This document shows positions 1 to 9,660 of a stretch of 39,596 nt of DNA, piece by piece (within the stretch, counting starts at the first letter, position 1; the number at the start of each line of letters is the position of its first letter). The stretch is taken from assembly GCA_031835245.1 (NCBI GenBank), contig JAVKOQ010000143.1, forward strand, positions 100,001 to 139,596, given 5' to 3'. This DNA comes from Balamuthia mandrillaris. Taxonomy: Eukaryota; Discosea; Longamoebia; Balamuthiidae. Position numbers and translations under genes: made by a program. The notes below the pieces were generated by a model. That model was given only the letters and a program-made list of their open reading frames with translations, was not told the DNA's origin and did no database searches.

Positions 1-56
1 ACTGGCGTGGTACGTCTCTCCTCGTTCTCGTTCTCTCTATCTCTCTGGTTCTCTCT

Positions 57-109
<53 letters not shown>

Positions 110-452
110 ATTACTCTCTTCTTCGTGTAACCAATTCCTCCATCCAAAAACAAAACCAAAAGGTCTTGCCCGAAACGTCATTCGTACAGTGATGGTGGGC
201 ATCACGGTGCTCATCGCAACGACCATCACCCAATTCTCGGACCTGATCGGGTTGGTCTCCGGTTTGGCCTTGTCCGCGATGGCCTTCATTCTTCCTCCTT
301 TGTTGCATTTGAAGCTGAACTGGAAAGGCTGGCGGAGGATCGGCTTCATGACCGTTGTCAACGTGCTCATCATCGTGTTTGGGCTGGTGGCAGGAGTGAC
401 GACCACCTTCGAGTCGGTCAAGTCTATCGTCAAAAATGGAATCCAGTTCTAA
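1..452 (+). CDS. AAAP-family amino-acid transporter, C-terminal part
   Basis: This is the last exon (about 190-452) plus a few bases of the preceding exon (1-9) of a gene that starts left of the window; the intron between runs about 10-189. The exon encodes about 87 residues with two hydrophobic segments. The signature is SALALxxxFILPPLLHLKL-like: a GLVSGLA helix followed by FILPPLLHLKL, as in SLC36/SLC38 and plant/fungal AAAP transporters, then a final helix NVLIIVFGLVAGV and a short tail ending at TAA 450-452. By family knowledge it would be a proton- or sodium-coupled amino-acid permease of the plasma membrane or lysosome. Substrate cannot be judged from the C-terminus. The donor could be at 7 or 10. 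Confidence 0.75.
49..109 (+). repeat. (CT)n microsatellite inside an intron
   Basis: A nearly pure CT run inside the last intron of the amino-acid transporter gene. The pyrimidine-rich strand is the sense strand, so it also extends the polypyrimidine tract before the acceptor at 188-189. Confidence 0.95.
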
Positions 453-506
453 AGAGAGAGAGAGAGTAAAATAAAACAAAATAAAATAAAATAAATAAAG
501 ATAATT

Positions 507-550
507 TTGTCGACAAATATCGTGTCGACACATACGGTAAATGTCGACAT
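507..550. promoter_or_regulatory. Three TGTCGACA palindromes upstream of NDH-2
   Basis: Three perfect 10-base palindromes share the core TGTCGACA: TTGTCGACAA at 507-516, GTGTCGACAC at 522-531 and ATGTCGACAT at 541-550. They lie 103-146 bases before the NDH-2 start codon and just after the transporter's 3' end. The same core recurs upstream of several other genes in the window, so a transcription-factor site is likely. The factor is unknown. Confidence 0.5.
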
Positions 551-652
551 TAATATACGAAATTTGGAGGGAGGTAAAGCGAAAAATGGTGGAAAAGAAA
601 CGGATTCGAAGAATTACAAAAAATAAAATACAAGGAAAAAAAATAACAAAAG

Positions 653-2560
653 ATGAGCTTCAAGGCGACCACTGCAGGCGCTCTTTCTACCTTCCCAAAA
701 CCTTTGCCTCTCTCCTCGTTCGCTCCTTTTTTTTCTGGTACCCTTTTTTTTTGTTTTTCTTTGTGGAAATTGAAAAAAATGTGATTCATTATTTAATGAA
801 AAAAAAAATAATAGCAGCAAGGGCCAAGCGACCGTACCACCTCTCCTCCTTTCTCAAACAACAAGCATGGACGCCCTCTCCTTCTTCTGCTGCTGCTTCC
901 ACCAAAGAGCCCCTTTCCGCTGTCATACCGAAAAGCTCCGAGCTCACCTCCGCTTCGCTGGAGCCGCCGAAGAACAAGCTGGTGATCCTGGGGACCGGCT
1001 GGGCTGGCTTTAGGGCCTTGAGGGACATCGACACCAACTTGTACCATGTTAACGTTATCAGTCCTAGGTATTGACACTCGCTTCTTCGTATGTTCTGCTT
1101 CTTGTTACGCTTCTTCCTGTCCTCGTTGTTCTTCTTATTCTTGTCCTTCTTGTTCTTGTTCTTGTTCTTCTTGTTCTTCTTCCTCTTCTTCTTGTTCTTG
1201 TTCTTGTTCTTCTTCTTGTTCTTGTTGTTCTTCTTCTTCTTCTTCTTCCTCTAGTTCTTCTTGTTCTTCTTCTTCTAGTTCTTGTTGTTCGCGAAATAAT
1301 AAACAACAGCCTACAAACAGAAATCATTTCCTGTTCACGCCGTTGCTAACCGCGACGACTGTTGGCACTTTGGAGTTTCGAGGTGTTATAGAGCCTGTGC
1401 GAGCTGCTGCTCGTCAGGTTAACTACGTTCAAGCCTACTGCACAGGGTTTGCTCTTCATTTCAGAATTCTCCTTCTTGTTTCTTCTTCTTGTTGTTCTTC
1501 TTCTCTTGAAATATTGTTGCTTAAAAGCTATACCACTTGAAACAGCATCGATCCGGAAAACAAGCAAGTCCACTTTGAGAGTGCATATGACTGGAAGGAT
1601 TCAGAAGAAACAGCCTCCTATCGTCCCAAAGCAACCATGCGTTACGACAAGCTCGTCGTCGCTGTGGGTTCTGTTCCAAACACTTTTGGGTCTGTCTATT
1701 ATTCTCACTTGTCTCTTCGTTCTCATCTCCACGTGTGCGTTACCACTAAAGCTATAAATAACAGCATACCAGGAGTAGAAAAGTATTGTTTCTTCCTTCG
1801 AGAATTGGAGCATGCTCGAAAGATTCGGCAACGCATCATCGAATGCTTTGAAAGGGCGAGCAGTCGCATGACCTCCGAAGAAGAGCAGAGACGACTGCTC
1901 CATTTTGTGGTGGTGGGAGGCGGTCCCACTTCAGTTGAATTTACTGCTGAACTTTATGGTACACAACACTTTTTTTGGATATTGTGCTTGCTGTTGTTCT
2001 TCTGCTCCTTTTTTTTTTTTTGCTTCTTTACTTTTGTTTGACTTTTAAACTAACCAACGGAGCAATACCTCCAGACTTTTTGAAACAAGACGTACACAAA
2101 TGGTTTCCAGATTTGGAAGACAAGGTCGTTGTTACTCTATTGGAAGCCTCGAACCAGATATTGGGCTCTTTCGACCAAAAGTTGAGCCAATATACGATGC
2201 GCTTGTTTCAGAAGCGAAAGATTGACCTTAGAACAGGCGTAACGGTAAAAGAAGTACGTCGTCATGAATTCGTGTTGGCTAATGGCGACACCATTCCTTT
2301 TGGTCTCGCTGTTTGGAGCACAGGTAACTCTTGTGGTGTTTTCTTCTCACCTTTCTTGTTTCTGTCCCTCTTTTCTTTCTCTTCTCTTCGCATGTTATTT
2401 CTGACGTCCGTTTCTATGGTTAGGTGTGGCTCCGAGTCCGCTCGTTCGTTCTCTGGCAAGTCCTCCATTCAAAAAACATACATCTGGTCGCCTTATGATC
2501 GATGAGAAGCTTCGCGTAGTTGGTACCAACGGACCACTAGATGACGTTTATGCTGGTTTG

Positions 2561-2594
<34 letters not shown>

Positions 2595-3114
2595 CTCTCT
2601 CACCAGTAGCTGATTCATGAGAATAGCTGGTGATGATGCAACTTTCGAGAACCAACCGCTGCCACCAACTGCTCAAGTTGCTGAACAGCAAGGGAAATAT
2701 CTTGCCTATGCTTTGAACGAAATTGCTAAGGGTTTGGACTCCTTCCTTCTTTCTCCTTCTTTTTCTTATTCCTCGTTTCCTCTCTACTATCACCCTACAG
2801 GGAAGCAACCAAGAGACTTCCGTTACAAGCACAGAGGAATGTTGGCTTACATTGGGGGGAAACAAGCTTTAGTGGACAATCCTATCCTCAAAAAGATCGG
2901 CTTTGGCACGGGTTTTGGCAGTTGGCTCTTTTGGGTTCTCTTTTTGCTTTCTCCTGTCTTCTTTTTTCTTTCTTGCTTCTGTCTTCCTACTAATAACTCC
3001 ACACCACAGAATGGAGCCTACTTGACAAAGTTGGTGAGTCTTCGCAACAAGATAATGATTCCTCTCTACTGGTTCAAATCCTTCGTTTTCGGTCGTGACA
3101 TTTCTCGTTTCTAA
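653..3114 (+). CDS. Type II (alternative) NADH dehydrogenase, mitochondrial
   Basis: NDH-2 oxidises NADH and reduces ubiquinone without pumping protons. Ten exons: 653-737, 815-1067, 1321-1446, 1546-1689, 1765-1958, 2075-2323, 2424-2555, 2627-2731, 2801-2934, 3010-3114; together 1527 bases, 508 residues, all phases consistent. Residues 1-35 (start MSFKATTAGALSTF, Ser/Thr-rich, basic, no acid) look like a mitochondrial presequence. The first Rossmann motif GTGWAGF is at 88-94 and the second, VVGGGPTSVEFTAEL, near 250-265. AGDDATFENQPLPPTAQVA, the HRGMLAYIGG motif and the C-terminal SWLFW..AYLTK..FGRDISRF end are all typical. I chose ATG 653 because it adds the presequence through a phase-matched intron; the ATG near 796 would lie inside that intron. 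No EF-hand insertion is seen. The gene converges on the MORN gene, with 35 bases between stop codons. Confidence 0.95.
1085..1292 (+). repeat. TTCTTG-rich degenerate repeat in NDH-2 intron 2
   Basis: A 200-base low-complexity stretch of TTC, TTG and TTCTTG units fills most of the 253-base second intron of NDH-2. It opens long false Ser/Cys-, Leu/Val- and Arg/Thr-rich frames. It is pyrimidine-rich on the sense strand. Confidence 0.9.
2563..2601 (+). repeat. (CT)n microsatellite in an NDH-2 intron
   Basis: A CT run fills about half of the 71-base intron 2556-2626 of the NDH-2 gene, again with the pyrimidines on the transcribed sense strand. Confidence 0.9.
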
Positions 3115-3149
3115 AGAAAAAAAGAGCCTGCCTCTTATCCTTCTTTCTT

Positions 3150-5005
<1,856 letters not shown>

Positions 5006-5455
5006 TCTGATTTTCTTTTCTTTTCGCTCTTCTTTTTTTTTTTTTTGTTTGCAGCAAAGAAAAAATTTATTTTTCTTTTAAATTTTTTAATCAAAAGTTT
5101 TTTTTCTTCAAAAAATTTTCATTAAAAAGTTTTTTTCTGATCGGAGAAAAGACTCGAATGGCCTTCACGACAGCGCAAGCTCGCAAGGGCTGAGAACACC
5201 CCGTGAGGCCTGCAATAGCAACAATCCCCAAAGGAACACGTTGCCACCGAAAGAGGCTCAGCACACCGCAGACACACGACAAAGGGGCAGAGCACGACAA
5301 GGGCCGAACCAATCCATCTTCCTTCTGCTTCGGTCCCGTTCTCGTGGTGGAAGGATGTTTCGTTGCCGCTGAGAAAGCGCCCCTCCCTTTGTTTTCAGAG
5401 TGGTGAGCTTACCAAGTATTAAAAACAAAACTTCAAAATGAAAGAACAAACCTTT

Positions 5456-6685
5456 TCAAGAAGGCGTGTTGCACTTGTTGTGAATACAGGAGGGCCCGTT
5501 CTCCTCGTACTCCTGTTTGGAAACGCACATCTTCACCCGAAAGGAAGGGAGAGAAGCTATCGTGCGGCCACCCAACCAGCTCAAGTACTGTCTTTGGGAT
5601 GGAGCGGTAACCTTGGCTCGCAGGCTAGCCAATGAAGAAGAGGAAGACGAAGAAGAAGAAGAAGAAGCCAGGAGCGTTGAAAGTTCTCTGTTGAACCGAT
5701 CAGCAAAGCCTGCAAACATGGAAGTCCCACCACACAGCACCACGTTGCCAAAGAGCTCTCCTTGCAAGCCCGCATCACAGGCCGTTATAGAGTCGAGAGC
5801 GAGCTGGTGGATGCTGTGCTCTCCGTGCGCCAGGCCTATCAGGCTTGACTTGAACAGAGCCTCCGGGCATTGGAAGCGTTCCTGGTTGACTCTGTAGACG
5901 AACCCGTCAGGCAGCTCGTACCGCTCCTCCAAGGAGGAGGAGGAGGAGGAGGAGCCGCAAGCGGAGGCGATCTGGAGCTCCGACTCGTAGTCCAAAGCCA
6001 CGTAGCAGAACTTCTCCTTGATGTGTCGGAAGACGCTCTTGTGGAAGGAGTTCATGATGGGGTCGCAGCCCTGCGCCACCATGAGACCGCCAAGGTACTC
6101 CGTCAAGGCCCGGCCTCCGCAGCCGGAGGCGCGGACGCCCTCCACCAGGACCTTGCCCTCGTGGACCGGCACCACGCGAGCCTTCTCCTCGCCGCAGTCC
6201 ACCACCGTGCCGCTGACCTTGCCGCAGGCGTAGAGCGAGAGCAAGGGCTGGAAGCAAACGTGCAGGGCGGGCACGTCGAACCTCTCGAACATGAGCTGAG
6301 CCATCCTCTCCCTATCCCCGGCAACACTGCCCCCGTCCTGAGGAACCACGTCCGACAGCAGCAGGGGCTGCTCCTCCGGGGCCACCCGGAGGTGCTGGCG
6401 GAAGGCGTGGTGCCAGACCCTCTCCATGTCCTCCCAGTCCAGGATGCGGCCGTCGCGAACGGGCTCGTTGCACAGGAGCGTGCCCCGCAGCCTGGCGGCC
6501 TGCTCCCCGACGTAGTGCCCGCTGGCGAAGAGCCCGGCCAGCATGGGGCGGGGGTGGCCCACCGTGCACGGGAAGACCCCGTCCGGCCGCTCCTCTTCCT
6601 CCGTGTTGGGCCCTCTGGCCAGGCCCGCCTTGAAGGTGTGGCTGCCGTGCTCAAACACCACCGCTGGCTTTGCTTGCTCTTCCAT
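5456..6685 (-). CDS. Divergent intronless actin-like protein
   Basis: A single exon of 409 residues (actin has about 375) aligns with actin end to end: FKAGLA near the start, HPRP..LAGLF, YVGEQA, WEDMERVWHHAF, LRVAPEEQPLLL, LMFERFDVPALHVCFQ, IKEKFCYVALDYE, YELPDGFVYRV, RFQCPEALF, LCGGTSMFAG, SWLGGRTIASL and SKQEYEENGPSCIHNKC. The nucleotide pocket is altered: actin Asp11 aligns with Glu, Gly15 with His, Asp157 with Glu, and His161 with Arg, while Gln137 and the CGGTS loop remain. Polyserine insertions sit in subdomains 3 and 4. Start ATG 6683-6685 matches the actin N-terminus; the same frame extends upstream but without family similarity. High GC and no introns among intron-rich neighbours suggest a retrogene. 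It looks like an orphan actin-related protein rather than a numbered Arp. Confidence 0.88.
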   Translation of the reverse strand: MEEQAKPAVVFEHGSHTFKAGLARGPNTEEEERPDGVFPCTVGHPRPMLAGLFASGHYVGEQAARLRGTLLCNEPVRDGRILDWEDMERVWHHAFRQHLRVAPEEQPLLLSDVVPQDGGSVAGDRERMAQLMFERFDVPALHVCFQPLLSLYACGKVSGTVVDCGEEKARVVPVHEGKVLVEGVRASGCGGRALTEYLGGLMVAQGCDPIMNSFHKSVFRHIKEKFCYVALDYESELQIASACGSSSSSSSLEERYELPDGFVYRVNQERFQCPEALFKSSLIGLAHGEHSIHQLALDSITACDAGLQGELFGNVVLCGGTSMFAGFADRFNRELSTLLASSSSSSSSSSSLASLRAKVTAPSQRQYLSWLGGRTIASLPSFRVKMCVSKQEYEENGPSCIHNKCNTPS

Positions 6686-6785
6686 CTCTCTCTTGTGTTG
6701 TGGTTGTGGTGGTTGCTCCCTCTCTTCTCTTCTTTCTTCTCTTTTTAACTTCTTATTTACAAAGCATAAAAACAAAAAGGCCCTT

Positions 6786-7661
6786 TTATCCAGCTGTAGT
6801 GCCTCTGCCTCCTCCTCCTCCTCCTCGTCCTCCTCCTCCTTGTCCTCTTCCTCGTCCTCCTCGTCCTTTCTGACGGTGACCCCTGGGAGGAGGGCGGCGC
6901 TTCCGCACTTGGCGAAAGGGCACGGTGCGGCTGTCCTGAGGGTCTTTGGTGGGTCCGGGTTGCTTCTGATGCTCCGCTTTGGTGGGAGCCGCGGCTGCAG
7001 GAGGAGAAGAGGCGTTTCCCTCCTCTTTGTGAAGGTTCCGCAAGAACGCAAAACATGCTCCACACACCACCTTGCCGGTTGTTTCGTCCGTGATGCTTGC
7101 TGGTGGCTCTTCAGGGAGTGGTTCTTTCTCTTCTATTTCCTCGTCACTGTTTTCTTCTTGTTCTTGTTCGTGTTCTTGTTCTTGTTCGTGTTCTTGTTCG
7201 TGTTCTTGTTCTTGTTGTTGTTCTTGTTCTTGTTCTTGTTCTTGTTCTATTTCGTGTTCTTCTTCTTCTTCTTCATTTTCTCCAACAACAAGTTCTTTCT
7301 CTTCTTCACTGGTTTCTTCTGCTACACCATGTTCAGCAGCTCGTTCTTCTTCTTCCTCTTCTCCTTGCGGTGTGAGAACGGTCCAAAGAGCACGAAGTCT
7401 GCCTTTCCTGGGAGCATCGCACCGCCAACAATAGAACCGCTGCTCCTCGGAGGAGGAGGAGCAGTCCAGAAGCCGCAAGCGACAGGGCAAACGGTCCAAC
7501 CGGGTTCGCTTGCGCGCGAGGTGCTGGGCTCGCTTGTCCTTTCGCCTGTTCTGGTGTTTGTGCGAGCTGTGTGCCTTCCTCTGGCCGGCCACCCGCTTCT
7601 GCAAGCCCGCAGGGAGTCTCCCACACGGCGGCCCTTCCTCTGCTGCTGTTCTTCCTTCCAT
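6786..7661 (-). CDS. Acidic EQ-rich protein with split CxxC pairs, unknown
   Basis: A 291-residue open frame not recognised with confidence. In order: a basic N-terminus (KAHSSHKHQNRRKDKRAQHL), a CxxC pair in RFYCWRCDAP followed by LRALWTV, about 100 residues of Glu- and Glu-Gln-rich low complexity, a second pair in KVVCGACFAFLRNL, then a Pro/Ala- and finally Gly/Arg-rich tail. The two CxxC pairs could form one zinc ribbon interrupted by the acidic insert, a layout seen in RNase P/MRP subunits (Rpr2/Rpp21 and C18orf21/RMP24-like); this is a weak resemblance. The EQ tract is purine-rich on the sense strand, unlike introns in this window, so I treat it as coding. Its stop lies 100 bases before the actin-like start on the same strand. 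Confidence 0.5.
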   Translation of the reverse strand: MEGRTAAEEGPPCGRLPAGLQKRVAGQRKAHSSHKHQNRRKDKRAQHLARKRTRLDRLPCRLRLLDCSSSSEEQRFYCWRCDAPRKGRLRALWTVLTPQGEEEEEERAAEHGVAEETSEEEKELVVGENEEEEEEHEIEQEQEQEQEQQQEQEHEQEHEQEQEHEQEQEENSDEEIEEKEPLPEEPPASITDETTGKVVCGACFAFLRNLHKEEGNASSPPAAAAPTKAEHQKQPGPTKDPQDSRTVPFRQVRKRRPPPRGHRQKGRGGRGRGQGGGGRGGGGGGRGTTAG

Positions 7662-7678
7662 CTTTCTTTTACCCTCTC

Positions 7679-7786
7679 AATCGTGCCTGAAATTCTAATC
7701 GTGCCTGAAATTCCAATCGTTCCGGTGATTTCAAACGTTCCGATCGCGCCATAAATTCCGAACGTTCCGGTCATTGTTTTCGTTCC
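7679..7786. repeat. Degenerate 9-base tandem array, 12 units
   Basis: Twelve consecutive 9-base units without any indel, e.g. AATCGTGCC, TGAAATTCT, AATCGTGCC, TGAAATTCC, AATCGTTCC, AAACGTTCC, GAACGTTCC. The last two positions are CC in most units and the middle favours CGTKCC. It lies 18 bases upstream of the start codon of the 6786-7661 gene and in the divergent interval toward the first 3CxxC gene. The same period and a related consensus recur at 8741-8839. The frame of the neighbouring gene has a stop across it, so it is not coding there. Confidence 0.85.
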
Positions 7787-7891
7787 AAATCTAACTTGCG
7801 CGTGCTATTGGTTGCGTTAAACACGTAAAAACCACTGGTTTCCGCTTAACAGTTGTCGCCTGGTCACTTTCTCTCTGACTTCTTCATTTTA

Positions 7892-8020
7892 GATGGTTCC
7901 CGGCATGTCCAGGACACTAAAGCAGGATCGTTCCCGACATTCCAATCATGCTTGTGTACTATTGGTTCACTCGTTGCATCTTATAAAGAGCTTTCCAGAG
8001 TAGTAGTGTCCTGGACATGC
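7892..8020. promoter_or_regulatory. 17-base perfect inverted repeat and 9-base units before gene 3CxxC-A
   Basis: GCATGTCCAGGACACTA at 7903-7919 is repeated exactly in reverse complement at 8004-8020, 84 bases apart. Each arm itself contains the odd palindrome TGTCC-N-GGACA. Between the arms are three more 9-base units, GATCGTTCC, CGACATTCC and AATCATGCT (7926-7952). The right arm ends 88 bases before the start codon at 8109. Probably a promoter with paired factor sites; a short hairpin element is an alternative. Confidence 0.5.
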
Positions 8021-8108
8021 ACGCCAATTTATCGGAGATCCCAAAGAGACTTGATTTTTGTTTCATCCGTTCAATTAACAAGACGAACGGGAGGGAGAGA
8101 GAGACACA

Positions 8109-8553
8109 ATGCGCTCTGCTAAACCCACAGGCAATGCTTTGGTATGTCCTGACTGCGGGCTGAGGACCAACTCAGAGAAGCAGTCCAACAAGCACCGTAA
8201 CGAAAAACCTGGTCCGTTGCTCGCCAGGTTCGTTTGCCCCAAATGCAACCAACAATGGGGCTCTGCTCATGCCTATTGCAGAAACTATCAGGTATCAAAA
8301 ATCATCCCCTTTCCCCCTTCGCATAATCCATTCACGAAGCATCCAAACAAATAAGCAATGCAGAAAATGCAAAAGTAAAGCCTATCCACAACAAGCCAAG
8401 TACAAGAAGATAAGCGAGGAAGATCAAGACCAACGCAAACCACACAAAGCGGATCTGTGTGAGAGGTGTATCAGGGGATTGGATTGCTCTGCTGCTAAAC
8501 GAGAGCTAGAAGAAGCTGGACTCGATATTCTGTTTGCAAGGATGGGCATCTGA
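8109..8553 (+). CDS. 3CxxC zinc-finger protein, ZAR1/ZCCHC24-like, copy A
   Basis: Two exons, 8109-8291 and 8356-8553 (intron 64 bases, phase 0), encode 126 residues. The body follows the 3CxxC (RTP/ZAR1/ZCCHC24) pattern: FVCPKCNQQWGSAHAYC, then QCRKCKSKAYPQQ, then LCERCIRGLDC, giving three CxxC knuckles plus extra Cys, with the conserved W-x-SAxAYC core. An additional N-terminal LVCPDCG...KHR could bind another zinc. Family members bind RNA (ZAR1) or assist receptor traffic (RTPs); which applies here is unknown. The intron falls at the same codon as in copy B 0.9 kb downstream, so the two arose by tandem duplication. Start ATG 8109 gives an N-terminus that aligns with copy B. Confidence 0.85.
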
Positions 8554-8740
8554 AAATAAAAAAGGAGGAAGTCGGAGACAAGGTCTATGTATATAAACAC
8601 TTATTTGTCTTCTAAACTTGTCTTTTTGTTTATCCACTTATTTTCTCTTCTTTTTATGTTTTTTTTTTCTTGTTCATCTTTATTCTCCATGCCTTCTCCA
8701 CTTCGTCATCCATGCTTCTTTCTCCATGAGTTGCTGCTTT

Positions 8741-8839
8741 TGGAATTCCAAACATGCCAATCATGCCTTAAATGCCAACCATTCTAAACACGCCAAACAT
8801 TACAAGGATTCTAAACACGCCATGCATGCCATACATGCC
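8741..8839. repeat. Degenerate 9-base tandem array, 11 units
   Basis: Eleven consecutive units in perfect 9-base register: TGGAATTCC, AAACATGCC, AATCATGCC, TTAAATGCC, AACCATTCT, AAACACGCC, AAACATTAC, AAGGATTCT, AAACACGCC, ATGCATGCC, ATACATGCC. The consensus is AAACATGCC, related to the array at 7679-7786. It lies between the two 3CxxC genes, 188 bases after copy A and about 190 before copy B. Confidence 0.88.
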
Positions 8840-8882
8840 TTATTGCTACTGGTGCGTTGCCCTTCATTTCCGGTTCTCTTTT

Positions 8883-8899
8883 GGACACGGGCGGTGTCC
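8883..8899. promoter_or_regulatory. GGACAC/GTGTCC palindrome before gene 3CxxC-B
   Basis: GGACAC and GTGTCC face each other across a 5-base spacer. The half-site is the same as in the inverted repeat upstream of copy A, and it sits 134 bases before the copy B start codon, so it may be a shared duplicated promoter element. Confidence 0.4.
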
Positions 8900-9032
8900 C
8901 AAGCCTCCTCTGGGTTTTTGCTCTGGCCAAGGCCCGACTGAGCATTTTTCCCACTCTCAAAAAAAAAAACACTGAGCGCAAAAGAACCCCGTTTTTTTAA
9001 CTGCATTAAAAAAAACAAATACCTACGACACT

Positions 9033-9457
9033 ATGCCTGACCCAGCCAAAGAAGTTTTCGTGTGTCGTGCTTGCGGTCTGAAGGTCAAAACGAAGAGGCA
9101 ATGGAGGAAGCACCGATACGTCAAGCCAGGCCCTTTGCTCGCAATTTTCGTTTGCCCTCTGTGCAAACACAGTTGGCAATCTGCTCATGCCTATTGCAAG
9201 AGCTTCCAAGTAAGAAATCTTCATCCGTGGTCCTCTCCATTGTTCTCTTGTTGCAATAACGGATTAACAAAAAAAACAAAAAGCAATGCAAATCCTGTAA
9301 AACCAAAGCGTATCCTCAACAGGCCAAGTACAAGAAGAAAGGCAAAGGAAAGAAAGCTGCCCAAAAGCAACACGAATCAAGTCTGTGCTGCCTTGCTCAG
9401 CTGCTGATGAGGAGGAAGACGAAGAAGCAGAACTCAGTGCTCAGATGTCAAGGGTGA
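9033..9457 (+). CDS. 3CxxC zinc-finger protein, copy B, C-terminus frameshifted relative to copy A
   Basis: Two exons, 9033-9209 and 9284-9457 (intron 74 bases), encode 116 residues. FVCRACG, FVCPLCKHSWQSAHAYC, QCKSCKTKAYPQQAKYKK match copy A closely. After ESSLC the alignment fails: relative to copy A, 19 bases are missing, which removes the second cysteine pair of the last knuckle and shifts the frame, so the protein ends in LLMRRKTKKQNSVLRCQG. The old frame (PCSAADEEEDEEAEL) is still readable 3' of the deletion. The gene may be a decaying duplicate or a working two-knuckle variant; an assembly error is also possible. Lysines replace the acidic stretch of copy A between knuckles 2 and 3. 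Confidence 0.75.
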
Positions 9458-9660
9458 ACATCGGGGGAAGAAAGTGAAAAGGAAGATTGAAGCAGAGATG
9501 TAGAAGAGATGCTATGTATAAAGTTTGTCTTTTCTACAAGTTGTCTTCTTGTTCTTTGTCTCTGTTTCTCATTTCCATCCTTGCTCTTTTTCTTCATCTT
9601 TTCTCTCTTTGTTTTGTTTCTTCTTATTTCACTCTGTCATCGTTTTTCCTGTCGCTTGCT

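Noticed and set aside
5870-6748. 292-residue open frame on the plus strand
   Set aside because: It is antisense to the GC-rich actin-like gene, which has full-length family similarity; lack of stops is a composition effect.
6543-7754. 403-residue plus-strand open frame with Phe/Leu/Val-rich segment
   Set aside because: Antisense to the actin-like and EQ-rich genes; the apparent membrane segment is the complement of the EQ repeat.
7679-7786. Coding of a Gly-Thr-Ile tripeptide-repeat protein by the 9-base array
   Set aside because: Several frames on both strands stay open because of the period alone, and the frame of the adjacent gene contains a stop.
9284-9457. A tiny intron that would restore the third knuckle of 3CxxC copy B
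   Set aside because: No GT-AG pair of plausible length exists there; alignment with copy A shows a simple 19-base deletion.
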